From VMCP01 sp965655465 (lineage in GTDB: Bacteria > Bacteroidota > Bacteroidia > NS11-12g > UBA955), in the NCBI GenBank assembly GCA_965655465.1, contig CBFHGY010000038.1, positions 1 to 19,891 of the forward strand: a stretch of 19,891 nucleotides of DNA, written 5' to 3'. Each line of letters opens with the position of its first letter. The stretch's first letter is position 1. The notes under the pieces are model-generated. The model saw only the letters and a program-made list of their open reading frames with translations. It had not been told where the DNA came from and ran no database searches. This document shows positions 6,637 through 14,751 of the stretch, piece by piece. The translations under genes and the position numbers were made by a program.

Positions 6637-8181
6637 ATGAAAAAGAACAGCAGCGGCATCGAAATAAACGAGATATACACGGGTTCCAATCCCGAAAATT
6701 CTTCTGCGGGAAATTTCCCTTTTAAAAGAGGTATACGCCCTGACATGTATCGGGGTCGTTTATGGACCATGCGCCAATACGCGGGCTTCAGTACTGCTGA
6801 AGAAAGCAATAAAAGATACCATTACCTACTCAATCAAGGTACTACAGGATTGTCTGTAGCCTTTGACCTACCTACCCAAATTGGATATGATTCTGACCAT
6901 GCCATGAGTGAGGGCGAAGTAGGCAAAGTGGGCGTTGCTATAGACACCTTGGCGGATATGGATACCTTATTTAAAGGAATTTCCTTAGAAAAAGTTACCA
7001 CCAGTATGACCATCAATGCCACCGCAAGTACCTTATTAAGTATGTATGTTGCTTTGGCCAAAAAGCAAGGTGCCGATTTATCTAAAATAGGAGGAACGAT
7101 TCAAAACGACTTATTAAAAGAATATGCTGCTCGCGGTACCTATATATATCCAGTGCGTCCTAGCATGCGCATTATTACAGATATTTTCGAATGGTGCAGC
7201 AAAGAACTTCCTAAATGGAATACTATCAGTATAAGCGGATATCACATCCGTGAAGCGGGCAGTACTGCTGTGCAGGAATTGGCTTTTACTTTAGCTAATG
7301 GAAAAGCTTATGTAGAAAGTGCCCTAGAAAAAGGACTGGATATCAATGTTTTCGGGAAGCGATTATCCTTCTTCTTTAACGCACACAACGATTTCTTCGA
7401 AGAAATTGCAAAATTCAGAGCGGCTCGCGTGCTATGGGCCCATATAATGAAAGATTTAGGTGCTACCGATCCCAAAGCACTTATGTGTCGTTTCCATACC
7501 CAAACTGGGGGAAGTACCCTAACGGCGCAACAACCTGAAAACAATATTACAAGGGTAACCATTCAAGCTTTAGCCGCCGTTCTCGGAGGCACACAAAGTT
7601 TACATACAAATGGTTTCGATGAGGCCTTGAATTTACCCACAGAAAAAGCCGCTCGCATTGCATTGCGCACCCAACAGATTATCGGTTACGAAAGCGGGGT
7701 AGTAAATACCGTGGATCCTTTGGGTGGTAGTTATTATGTAGAAGCCTTAACCGATACGATGATCCTTAAAGCAAAAGTAATCTTGAAGGAAATCGACGCT
7801 ATGGGTGGCGCAGTTTCTGCAGTAGAAAAAGGATGGATCCAAGAAGAAATTGCACGCAGTTCTTACGATTTCCAAAAAAGCATGGAACTCAAAGAACAAA
7901 TAATCGTAGGAGTTAACCAATTTCAAACTGAAGAATCTGGCGATATGCCCAGCTTTAAAATCGATGACAGCATCCGCCAGCAACAATCCGAAAAAATTCA
8001 ACAAATTAAAAACCAACGTGACAACGAAATGGTGCAAAAAAATCTTTTTTCACTTTCCGAAAGTTGCAAAAACGGTGAAAACGTGATGCCCAAAATTCTG
8101 GAATCGGTGGAATCCTACGCCACACTTGGAGAAATTGCAGATACCATGAGAAATGTGTTTGGTGAATATCAATTTCACTAG
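6637..8181 (+). CDS. Methylmalonyl-CoA mutase family catalytic (alpha) subunit without B12 domain
   Basis: Adenosylcobalamin-dependent acyl-CoA mutase large subunit, probably interconverting (R)-methylmalonyl-CoA and succinyl-CoA. At 514 residues it covers only the substrate-binding TIM barrel; the C-terminal B12-binding domain of one-chain mutases is absent, so a separate B12 subunit must exist elsewhere. Residues equivalent to those of the Propionibacterium enzyme are seen: Tyr48 in LWTMRQYAG (Tyr89), Gln156 in GTIQND (Gln197), Arg178 in PSMRII (Arg207) and His203 in ISGYHIREAG (His244). Isobutyryl-CoA mutases carry Phe at the Tyr89 position, so Tyr favours methylmalonyl-CoA. The C-terminus YATLGEIADTMRNVFGEY is normal, so the protein is not truncated. 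The small subunit and the MeaB chaperone are not in the window. It follows the small membrane protein by 15 bases. Confidence 0.9.
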   Translation: MKKNSSGIEINEIYTGSNPENSSAGNFPFKRGIRPDMYRGRLWTMRQYAGFSTAEESNKRYHYLLNQGTTGLSVAFDLPTQIGYDSDHAMSEGEVGKVGVAIDTLADMDTLFKGISLEKVTTSMTINATASTLLSMYVALAKKQGADLSKIGGTIQNDLLKEYAARGTYIYPVRPSMRIITDIFEWCSKELPKWNTISISGYHIREAGSTAVQELAFTLANGKAYVESALEKGLDINVFGKRLSFFFNAHNDFFEEIAKFRAARVLWAHIMKDLGATDPKALMCRFHTQTGGSTLTAQQPENNITRVTIQALAAVLGGTQSLHTNGFDEALNLPTEKAARIALRTQQIIGYESGVVNTVDPLGGSYYVEALTDTMILKAKVILKEIDAMGGAVSAVEKGWIQEEIARSSYDFQKSMELKEQIIVGVNQFQTEESGDMPSFKIDDSIRQQQSEKIQQIKNQRDNEMVQKNLFSLSESCKNGENVMPKILESVESYATLGEIADTMRNVFGEYQFH

Positions 8182-8182
8182 T

Positions 8183-8233
8183 CAAAAATTCCTAAAATTC
8201 AAGTAAAATAAATTGGATTTTTGGAAATTTTAG
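8183..8233 (+). terminator. Weak AT-rich hairpin after the mutase gene
   Basis: CAAAAATTCC (8183-8192) can pair with GGATTTTTG (8215-8223) with one bulged base, and CTAAAATT (from 8192) can alternatively pair with AATTTTAG (to 8233). There is no good T-run and the DNA is simply AT-rich, so this is a weak candidate for ending the mutase transcript or for an easily melted stretch near dnaA. Confidence 0.3.
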
Positions 8234-8254
8234 CGCTTTCTTTACACCTTCAAA

Positions 8255-8263
8255 TGTGAATAA
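8255..8263 (-). promoter_or_regulatory. DnaA box (TTATTCACA on minus strand)
   Basis: TGTGAATAA on the plus strand is the reverse complement of TTATTCACA, one mismatch from the DnaA box consensus TTATCCACA. It faces an identical site at 8298-8306. Confidence 0.6.
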
Positions 8264-8297
8264 CTACTGCCACTGGATATCAATCAGTTAAGTTTAG

Positions 8298-8306
8298 TTA
8301 TTCACA
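8298..8306 (+). promoter_or_regulatory. DnaA box (TTATTCACA on plus strand)
   Basis: Identical in sequence to the minus-strand box at 8255-8263 and in inverted orientation, with 34 bases between them. It lies 30 bases before the dnaA ATG and immediately after a near-match -7 box (TAAGTTTA, 8289-8296), which fits autorepression of dnaA. Confidence 0.6.
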
Positions 8307-8336
8307 GACCAAACATTATCAAGGAACAAGCACTAT

Positions 8337-9773
8337 ATGGAAAGAAAAGCTCACGAATCTGCATGGCAAGAATGCATGGAAATCTTCAGGGATAACGTCA
8401 ACCCACAAAGCTTCAAAACGTGGTTTGAGCCGATTAAACCGGTAAGACTCTCCAATAAAGTTTTAACCATTCAGGTCCCAAGTCAGTTTTTCTATGAATG
8501 GCTCGAAGAACACTACGTTCAAATCTTACACAAAACCCTTAAAAAGGTAATTGGTCCAAGTGCTAAATTGGAATATTCGATCATCATAGAAAACAACCAA
8601 TCAGACAGACAACCCCTAACGATTAACCTTCCTACTGGAAATTCATCCAGACCTGTGAACAATGAGTTGGGCATGCCTATCAACATGGAAACCCCGATAA
8701 AAAACCCTTTTATCATTCCCGGTTTGAAACGCATGAATATCGACAGTCAATTGAATCCTCGTTATTCTTTCGACAATTTCGTTGAAGGTGACTGCAATAA
8801 ATTAGCACGGAATGCAGGTTTAGCTATTGCCAATAACCCGGGTGGTACTGCCTTCAATCCATTGATGATTTTCGGTGGTTGTGGTTTGGGTAAAACACAC
8901 CTTTCCCATGCCATTGGCAACTTAATTAAACAACAACACAAACAGAAGGTAGTAGTTTTTGTAAGTGCCGAAAAATTCATCAATCAATTTATTGATTCTG
9001 CACGACAAGGAAACAACAACCAATTCGTGAATTTTTACCAATACCTAGATGTATTAATCGTGGATGATGTTCAGTTCTTTGCAAAAAAAGAACGAACCCA
9101 AGAGGTATTCTTTCAAATCTTCAACCACCTACATCAAAACGGCAAACAAATCATCCTAACCTGTGACAGAGCTCCTAAAGACCTTAAAAACATGGATGAA
9201 CGCTTGTTGAGCCGCTTTAAATGGGGTTTGTCGGCAGATTTAAATACGCCAGACTTTGATACCCGTGTTTCTATCTTGGAGAATAAAATGTATCAAGATG
9301 GAATCACCCTTCACAAAGATGTTGTGGAATATTTGGCCCATAACATCGATACCAATATTCGAGAACTTGAGGGAGCTTTGATTTCATTATTAGCGCAAGG
9401 TTCTTTAACCCGTAAACATTTAGATATCAATCTTGCCAAACAGATTGTTAAGAATTTCGTCAAGAATTCAACCCGAGAAATTAGCATCGATTATATTCAG
9501 AAGTTGGTTTGCGATTTCTACAATATTCCTGTTGAAGCGGTAAAATCAAAAACACGCAAGCGCGAAATCGTTCAAGCACGCCAAATTGCTATGTATTTCA
9601 CCAAAGACCTTACGAAAGCATCTTTGAAAAACATAGGAATATATTTTGGAGGGCGAGATCACAGTACCGTAATTCACGCATGTCAAACGGTTAACGACCT
9701 TATCGAAACCGATAAGAAGTTCCGTCAAGACGTAGAGGAAATTGAAAAGCGCATTAAAATCAATACCTTTTAA
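8337..9773 (+). CDS. dnaA: Chromosomal replication initiator protein DnaA
   Basis: Binds DnaA boxes at the origin, melts DNA and recruits the replicative helicase. 478 residues, all four domains visible: domain I (about 1-80, WFEPIKPVRL...YEWLEEHY), a short linker (to about 135), the AAA+ domain with Walker A GGCGLGKT at 180-187 and Walker B LIVDD at 240-244, the LLSRFKWGL sensor region, and the domain IV DNA-binding signature GGRDHSTVIHA at 438-448. The start at ATG 8337 gives a normal N-terminus (MERKAHESAWQECMEIF). Two inverted DnaA boxes in the 155-base upstream gap suggest autoregulation. There is no dnaN, recF or gyrB next to it, unlike the arrangement in many other phyla. A terminator follows. 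Confidence 0.97.
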   Translation: MERKAHESAWQECMEIFRDNVNPQSFKTWFEPIKPVRLSNKVLTIQVPSQFFYEWLEEHYVQILHKTLKKVIGPSAKLEYSIIIENNQSDRQPLTINLPTGNSSRPVNNELGMPINMETPIKNPFIIPGLKRMNIDSQLNPRYSFDNFVEGDCNKLARNAGLAIANNPGGTAFNPLMIFGGCGLGKTHLSHAIGNLIKQQHKQKVVVFVSAEKFINQFIDSARQGNNNQFVNFYQYLDVLIVDDVQFFAKKERTQEVFFQIFNHLHQNGKQIILTCDRAPKDLKNMDERLLSRFKWGLSADLNTPDFDTRVSILENKMYQDGITLHKDVVEYLAHNIDTNIRELEGALISLLAQGSLTRKHLDINLAKQIVKNFVKNSTREISIDYIQKLVCDFYNIPVEAVKSKTRKREIVQARQIAMYFTKDLTKASLKNIGIYFGGRDHSTVIHACQTVNDLIETDKKFRQDVEEIEKRIKINTF

Positions 9774-9804
9774 TACGGATTCGCAATACACGTTCAATAT
9801 TTAT

Positions 9805-9832
9805 AAAAGCCCCATATTTAGGGCTTTTTTTT
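9805..9832 (+). terminator. Rho-independent terminator of dnaA
   Basis: AAAAGCCC (9805-9812) and GGGCTTTT (9821-9828) form an eight-pair stem with an eight-base loop, followed by an unbroken T-run to 9832. It begins 31 bases after the dnaA stop codon. Confidence 0.9.
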
Positions 9833-9949
9833 GTCGCATTCAACCAAGCTGGTTAAAAAATCACTTAAAGTAATTATACCTACAACGTCAAATTGGTTTT
9901 TTCTATCTCTTCTTCTACGTAGAGAAGCCGGCTATCTCGCTATTTTATG

Positions 9950-9957
9950 TACTTTTG
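9950..9957 (+). promoter_or_regulatory. -7 promoter element of the kinase gene (TACTTTTG)
   Basis: A perfect TAnnTTTG ten bases before ATG 9968, giving a leader of only a few bases. No matching -33 TTG is seen at the usual distance. Confidence 0.55.
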
Positions 9958-9967
9958 AAAATAAATC

Positions 9968-10345
9968 ATGCTTAGATTCTATAAGTCTTTCCGATTTGCG
10001 CTAAACGGATTTAAACTCTTGGTCAAAACCGAGCGGAATTTTCAAATAATTGTTGCCTGTATGTTTCTAACATTAATAATCGGGTTTGGACTCGATTTTT
10101 ATGGCCAACATCTTAACCGGTTTGAATGGGCGATTTTGTGGTTAGCTATGGGAATGATTTTTGTTTCAGAAGCCTTAAATACAGCTATCGAAAAAACCTT
10201 AGACGTATTGCACCCAGGTAAAAATGAAGGCATCGGCCACGCAAAAGATATGGCCGCTGGAGCCACATTGGTAGCATCTACCGTGGCTATAATCGTGGGG
10301 GCCTACATTTTGCTACCTCGGATTATAGCGGTTTGGATGTTTTAA
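9968..10345 (+). CDS. Diacylglycerol kinase / undecaprenol kinase family membrane protein
   Basis: A small (125 residues) integral membrane kinase of the DgkA family, which phosphorylates diacylglycerol or undecaprenol with ATP and so recycles lipid precursors or the cell-wall carrier lipid. The N-terminal FYKSFRFALNGFKLLVKTERNF is the amphipathic surface helix. Three membrane segments lie at about 26-44, 54-75 and 97-117. The active-site signature is present: Glu68-Ala-Leu-Asn71-Thr-Ala-Ile-Glu75, Asp79, and Lys93-Asp94 before AAGA. Gram-positive and Bacteroidota members are often undecaprenol kinases, but substrate cannot be read from the sequence. The gene has its own promoter and is separated from dnaA by a terminator, so it is probably transcribed alone. 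Confidence 0.92.
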   Translation: MLRFYKSFRFALNGFKLLVKTERNFQIIVACMFLTLIIGFGLDFYGQHLNRFEWAILWLAMGMIFVSEALNTAIEKTLDVLHPGKNEGIGHAKDMAAGATLVASTVAIIVGAYILLPRIIAVWMF

Positions 10346-10382
10346 TTTGCAGTTTTCGCAAAAACCAAGTGTATAGAATCCA

Positions 10383-10420
10383 TTAAATGGCCCCAAAATG
10401 CTCATTTTAGGGCCATTTAA
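10383..10420. terminator. Bidirectional hairpin between convergent genes
   Basis: TTAAATGGCCC (10383-10393) pairs perfectly over 11 bases with GGGCCATTTAA (10410-10420); after one mismatch, AAAAT (10395-10399) pairs with ATTTT (10404-10408) around a GCTC loop. It lies between the stop codons of the kinase gene (plus) and aspS (minus). There is no long T-run on either side, but the position and strength fit a shared terminator or an mRNA 3'-end stabiliser. Confidence 0.75.
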
Positions 10421-10448
10421 CGACTTCAAACATATCTGGCCGATATAA

Positions 10449-12206
10449 TTACTCCCGGCCCGCTTCTAGTATTTGCAATTGCTCTGTAGTCAATGCACTT
10501 GGTGCATCAATCATAACATCACGTCCGTTATTATTCTTAGGGAAGGCAATAAAATCACGTATACTATCGCTGCCACCAAACATGCTGCATAATCGATCAA
10601 ATCCCAAAGCAATACCTCCATGAGGGGGCGCTCCGTACTTGAAAGCATTCATTAAAAATCCAAATTGTGCTTCCGCTTCTTCCGGACTGAATCCTAAAAG
10701 TTGGAACATCTCTTGTTGCAACTCTCTATCATGTATACGAATAGATCCTCCACCAATTTCAACGCCATTAATTACCAAATCATAGGCATTGGCTTTTACA
10801 GCTCCAGGATCGGTTTTCATTTTTTCCCGGTCTTCAGGTAAAGGACTGGTAAATGGATGGTGCATGGCGTGAAAACGTGCGCTTTCCTCATCCCATTCCA
10901 ATAAGGGGAAGTCTACTACCCACAAAGGGGCATAGGTGTTTTTATCTCTCAATCCTTGCATATCAGCAACATGCAATCGCAATTCATTCAATTGCTTACG
11001 TACTTTTAATATTGGACCTGCCAACATCAAAACTAAATCTCCAGCATCTGTACTGCATTCCTCGCTCCATTTTTGAAGTGCTTCCGCATCGTAAAATTTA
11101 TCAACCGAAGACTTGAAACTACCGTCTAATTCGTGTCGGAAATAAATCAAACCAGTGGCTCCGATTTGAGGGCGCTTAACAAAGTCTGTTAACCCGTCAA
11201 TTTGCTTTCTGGTAAATGCAGCTGCCCCTTTTACATTAATCGCTACCACGGATTCTGCCTGATCAAAAACGGGAAATCCTTTTCCTGACACCCAATCAAC
11301 TGCTTCTGATTTTAGCTCTACGAAACGCATATCGAAACGGATATCCGGCTTATCGCTACCGTAATATTTCATTGCATCGTGAAATGACATCCGAGGAAAT
11401 TCCTCTAAGGCAATGTTTTTAGTTTTTTGAAATAAATGTCGCGTCATCCCCTCAAAAAGATTCAAAATATCTTCGCGATCTACAAAACTCAATTCGCAGT
11501 CTATTTGGGTAAATTCCGGTTGTCTATCTGCCCGCAAATCTTCATCACGGAAACACTTAACGATCTGAAAGTAACGATCCATGCCCGCCACCATTAACAA
11601 TTGCTTGAAGGTTTGTGGACTTTGAGGCAAAGCATACCATTGACCGGGGTTTAAGCGACTTGGAACCACGAAATCACGAGCTCCCTCAGGTGTTGATTTA
11701 ATCAATACCGGAGTTTCAACCTCAACGAAATCGTTCTCAGACAAATACCTGCGAATCTCTTGTGCTAGCGTATGTCGTAACATCAAATTATCGCGAACTG
11801 GATTTCTGCGGATATCCAAATATCGGTATTGCATCCGCAATTCATCACCTCCGTCGGATTCATTTTCTATCGTAAATGGAGGCGTTGCTGATGCGTTTAA
11901 AACCTGCAAATCTGTTACCTTTATTTCAATTTCACCCGTAGGTATTTGAGCATTTTTACTGCTGCGCTCAGCAACATTACCGGTAATTTGAATTACGAAT
12001 TCACGGCCAAGATCTGCCACCAACTTTAACATTTCTGGATTCTCATCTTCATTAAAAGAAAGTTGAGTAATGCCATATCGATCACGCAAATCCACAAAAG
12101 CCATGCTTCCGAGATGCCTAAGTTTTGAAACCCAACCCGATAAAGTTACTGTTTCCCCAACATGCGACAAGCGCAATGCTCCACAATTATGCGTTCTATA
12201 ACTCAT
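10449..12206 (-). CDS. aspS: Aspartate--tRNA ligase
   Basis: Class II aminoacyl-tRNA synthetase that charges tRNA(Asp) in the cytosol. 585 residues, the length of the bacterial type. The N-terminal OB-fold anticodon-binding domain (LSGWVSKLRHLGSMAFVDLRDR, about 22-43) is followed by QYRYLDIRRNPVR, motif 2 with FRDEDLRADRQPEFTQID (about 218-235), a GAD insertion domain in the middle third typical of bacterial AspRS, IHDRELQ, and motif 3 GGIALGFDRLCSMFGG near the C-terminus. The start ATG at 12206 comes one base after the thiL stop codon, so it is translated from the same mRNA and is the last gene of the minus-strand run. A hairpin at 10383-10420 lies just past its stop. Confidence 0.97.
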   Translation of the reverse strand: MSYRTHNCGALRLSHVGETVTLSGWVSKLRHLGSMAFVDLRDRYGITQLSFNEDENPEMLKLVADLGREFVIQITGNVAERSSKNAQIPTGEIEIKVTDLQVLNASATPPFTIENESDGGDELRMQYRYLDIRRNPVRDNLMLRHTLAQEIRRYLSENDFVEVETPVLIKSTPEGARDFVVPSRLNPGQWYALPQSPQTFKQLLMVAGMDRYFQIVKCFRDEDLRADRQPEFTQIDCELSFVDREDILNLFEGMTRHLFQKTKNIALEEFPRMSFHDAMKYYGSDKPDIRFDMRFVELKSEAVDWVSGKGFPVFDQAESVVAINVKGAAAFTRKQIDGLTDFVKRPQIGATGLIYFRHELDGSFKSSVDKFYDAEALQKWSEECSTDAGDLVLMLAGPILKVRKQLNELRLHVADMQGLRDKNTYAPLWVVDFPLLEWDEESARFHAMHHPFTSPLPEDREKMKTDPGAVKANAYDLVINGVEIGGGSIRIHDRELQQEMFQLLGFSPEEAEAQFGFLMNAFKYGAPPHGGIALGFDRLCSMFGGSDSIRDFIAFPKNNNGRDVMIDAPSALTTEQLQILEAGRE

Positions 12207-12207
12207 T

Positions 12208-13251
12208 TTAATTTTCTGCTAAATGATTCCACCCTTGTGCTTTGATATCGAATGCATTTCCCGCACGCGTCTGCAATTGATAGCGACCGACTGACTCCGT
12301 TGCGTGACCAATAATGCTAAAATCAAGGTGATTTTTAATTAAATCGTAATGTTTTTGATCCAATGTAAACAACAATTCATAATCTTCGCCACCGTTTAAA
12401 GCCGCAATACTCGGATTTAAATTGAACATCAAAGCCGTATCTAACGTTTGTTGATCCAATGGGATCTTCTCCTCATACACATCGAAACCTACTCCAGACG
12501 CTTTTCCTAAATGATATAATTCACTGGCAACCCCATCGCTAACATCCATCATAGAAGTAGGTACTATTCCCAATTCATCGAGTATTTTAATTACGTCTAA
12601 ACGTGCTTCAGGCTTCAATTGCCTACCTACTATATAATCGTAAGGTTCTAAATCGGGTTGCATATTTTTATGTTCCAAGAAGACGCGTTTTTCGCGTTCC
12701 AAGATTTGCAAACCCATGTAAGCGGCCCCTATATCACCGGTTAATACCAATAAATCACCTGCTTTTGCCCCTGAACGCTTGGTTATTTTTTTAGGAGAAA
12801 CTTCGCCAATTGCGGTTACTGAAATTATCAAGCCGCTACGCGACGTACTGGTATCTCCTCCTATCAAATCAATCTGATATTTCTCACAGGCCAATCGGAT
12901 TCCTAGATACAATTCTTCAATGGCTTCTAAGGAAAAACGATTACTAAATGCAATAGAGACCGTTATTTGGGTAGGAATTGCATTCATGGCACAGATATCA
13001 CTTAAATTACTGGTAACTGCCTTATAGCCTAAATGTTTCAATGGGGTATAACTTAAATCAAAATGAACCCCTTCTACCATCATATCGGTGCTAACGGCAA
13101 TGTATTTACTGCCGAATTTCAAGAGAGCGGCATCGTCGCCAATTCCCAAAAAGGTACTGCCTAATTGCGGCTCAAAATGTTCCGCAAGATGGTTAATTAA
13201 ACCAAATTCCCCTAATGATTCCAGCTCGGTACGATCGCTATTTTCAAACAT
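12208..13251 (-). CDS. thiL: Thiamine-monophosphate kinase
   Basis: Phosphorylates thiamine monophosphate to the cofactor thiamine diphosphate with ATP, the last step of the pathway. 347 residues with the AIR-synthase/PurM-like fold. Visible signatures are FLGIGDDAALLK (about 34-45), STDMMVEGVHFDLSY (about 54-68), LSDICAMNAIPT, IGGDTSTSRSG with the metal-binding Asp, SMMDVSDGVASELYHL and NGGEDYELLFTL in the C-terminal half. All match ThiL. The ATG at 13251 sits four bases after a perfect -7 box (TACCTTTG on this strand), so besides read-through from the aldehyde dehydrogenase gene it probably has its own promoter. The stop is one base from the aspS start. No other thi genes are nearby, and no TPP riboswitch is visible upstream. 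Confidence 0.95.
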   Translation of the reverse strand: MFENSDRTELESLGEFGLINHLAEHFEPQLGSTFLGIGDDAALLKFGSKYIAVSTDMMVEGVHFDLSYTPLKHLGYKAVTSNLSDICAMNAIPTQITVSIAFSNRFSLEAIEELYLGIRLACEKYQIDLIGGDTSTSRSGLIISVTAIGEVSPKKITKRSGAKAGDLLVLTGDIGAAYMGLQILEREKRVFLEHKNMQPDLEPYDYIVGRQLKPEARLDVIKILDELGIVPTSMMDVSDGVASELYHLGKASGVGFDVYEEKIPLDQQTLDTALMFNLNPSIAALNGGEDYELLFTLDQKHYDLIKNHLDFSIIGHATESVGRYQLQTRAGNAFDIKAQGWNHLAEN

Positions 13252-13255
13252 GGTG

Positions 13256-13263
13256 CAAAGGTA
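13256..13263 (-). promoter_or_regulatory. Internal -7 promoter element before thiL (TACCTTTG)
   Basis: A perfect TAnnTTTG on the minus strand in the 33-base gap between the aldehyde dehydrogenase gene and thiL, four bases before the thiL ATG. The core is the same TACCTTTG as at gcvT. A TTTG lies about 14 bases farther upstream, short of the usual spacing. Confidence 0.6.
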
Positions 13264-13284
13264 AATAGAAAGTACGACAAACCT

Positions 13285-14721
13285 TTAGGATAGCGCAATG
13301 CAAACATTTTTGGGTTCGGTAAAGAAGCGCATCGCTTCCCAACCACCTTCGCTGCCCACTCCTGAACTTTTTGCCCCACCAAATGGGGTGCGCAGATCGC
13401 GAAGCAACCAACAATTCACCCAAACAATCCCAAATTCCAATTCCGCTGCCATTTTGTGCGCTCGGGTCAAATTCTGGGTCCAAATAGTCGCAGCCAATCC
13501 ATATTCAGTGGCATTGGCAATCTCTAGGGCTTCCGCGTCGTCTTTAAAGGGCATAAGCGTTATCACAGGGCCAAATATTTCTTCTGTATTTGTTCTGCAC
13601 GTCGAGGAAAGTCCTTCAATAACGGTTGGTTCAATGAACCAACCCTGCTCACAACCTTCTGGATGTAAAGCCCCTCCACCGGTTAATACAGTACCGCCTT
13701 CCTGCTTAGCTAATTCGATATACGACAATACCTTATTATAATGGGTTTCTGAAACGATCGCCCCTACCCGCACTTGATCGTCTTTCGGGTTGCCCACCTT
13801 CAAGCTTTTTGCTTCTGCAACAATTCGATTTTTCACTTCTTCATAAATCGATTCATGTATCAACATCCGACTGCCACACAAACAAATTTCCCCCTGATTT
13901 AAAAAGGACGTATTTATCGACGTTTTGATGGCTTTATCGATATCTGCATCTTCAAATAGGATGTTCGGATTCTTTCCGCCCAATTCCAAACTAAGCTTTT
14001 TAAACATAGGTGCCGCAACTGAAGCAATATGTTTGCCTGTTGCTGTGCCACCCGTGAAACTGATGGCCTTGATGCCCTTATGCACCACTATAGCTTCACC
14101 TACCTTAGGACCTAAGCCGTTCACTATATTCAAAACCCCTGCTGGAAACCCAATTTTGATACAGGCTTCCCCCAATAAATGGGCGGTAGCAGAAGTAAAT
14201 TCACTGGGCTTGGCAATTACCGTATTCCCGGCAGCCAGAGCCGGAGCAATTTTCCATGAAAATAAATACAAGGGTAAATTCCAGGGAGAAATACAGCCAA
14301 CAACTCCCAAAGCTTGCCTCAATGTGTAATTAATTGCTCGATTTTCCGTGGCGTGACTTTCGGAGGCGAACTGCATAGCAGCCGTAGCAAAAAAACGAAA
14401 GTTTTGCGCCGCCCTGATCATTTCATTACGCGCTAACCAAAGGGGTTTTCCTTGGTCTCTACTTTCCGCCTCTGCAAAACGCTCACGATCTGCATCAATG
14501 GCATCAGCTAACGCATTCAACCATTTGAATTTTTCTTCTGCGGGGGTATTCGACCAAGATTCTTTGGCACCTTTAGCCGCTTCAAAAGCCAAGGCTACAT
14601 CCGCCGCATCGCTATCCGCAACCTTGCCATACACGAGCCCAGTCGCGGGTTCAAAATTATCTAAGTACGCACCGGAAACTGCTGGTGTCATAGCTCCGTT
14701 TATATAATTCAATACCTGCAT
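13285..14721 (-). CDS. Aldehyde dehydrogenase, 2-aminomuconate/2-hydroxymuconate semialdehyde type
   Basis: NAD(P)-dependent oxidation of an aldehyde to an acid. 478 residues, complete ALDH fold: Asn148 in CISPWNLP, the nucleotide-binding ISFTGGTATG (220-229), the general base Glu246 in LELGGKNP and the nucleophile Cys280 in NQGEICLCGSR. The NQGEICLCGSR active site and the C-terminal WLLRDLRTPFGGAKSSGVGSEGG...FFTEPKNVCIAL closely resemble the ALDH8A1/XylG group, which oxidises 2-aminomuconate or 2-hydroxymuconate semialdehyde; the Arg of RDLRTPFGG matches a substrate-carboxylate contact known in that group. In Bacteroidota this suggests aerobic tryptophan (kynurenine) breakdown, but no kynurenine gene is in the window, so the exact substrate is inferred. 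It lies 30 bases after the lipoprotein gene and 33 before thiL on the minus strand. Confidence 0.9.
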   Translation of the reverse strand: MQVLNYINGAMTPAVSGAYLDNFEPATGLVYGKVADSDAADVALAFEAAKGAKESWSNTPAEEKFKWLNALADAIDADRERFAEAESRDQGKPLWLARNEMIRAAQNFRFFATAAMQFASESHATENRAINYTLRQALGVVGCISPWNLPLYLFSWKIAPALAAGNTVIAKPSEFTSATAHLLGEACIKIGFPAGVLNIVNGLGPKVGEAIVVHKGIKAISFTGGTATGKHIASVAAPMFKKLSLELGGKNPNILFEDADIDKAIKTSINTSFLNQGEICLCGSRMLIHESIYEEVKNRIVAEAKSLKVGNPKDDQVRVGAIVSETHYNKVLSYIELAKQEGGTVLTGGGALHPEGCEQGWFIEPTVIEGLSSTCRTNTEEIFGPVITLMPFKDDAEALEIANATEYGLAATIWTQNLTRAHKMAAELEFGIVWVNCWLLRDLRTPFGGAKSSGVGSEGGWEAMRFFTEPKNVCIALS

Positions 14722-14751
14722 AAAACGCTATTTTTTACTTGTTTTGGATCT

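Noticed and set aside
8182..8336. Calling the gap before dnaA the replication origin
   Set aside because: Only two one-mismatch DnaA boxes and AT-rich DNA are present. In Bacteroidota the origin is not always beside dnaA, and GC skew cannot be judged from this window.
9912..9933. Small palindromes before the kinase gene (CTTCT...AGAAG at 9912-9927, AGCCGGCT at 9926-9933)
   Set aside because: Both are short and overlap each other. They could be an operator, but nothing beyond chance supports it.
13252..13284. TPP riboswitch upstream of thiL
   Set aside because: The gap is only 33 bases and contains a promoter box four bases from the start; there is no room for a riboswitch.
13298..14329. Plus-strand open frames within the aldehyde dehydrogenase gene
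   Set aside because: They are antisense shadows of a clear coding gene, with no recognisable motifs and no promoter or start context.
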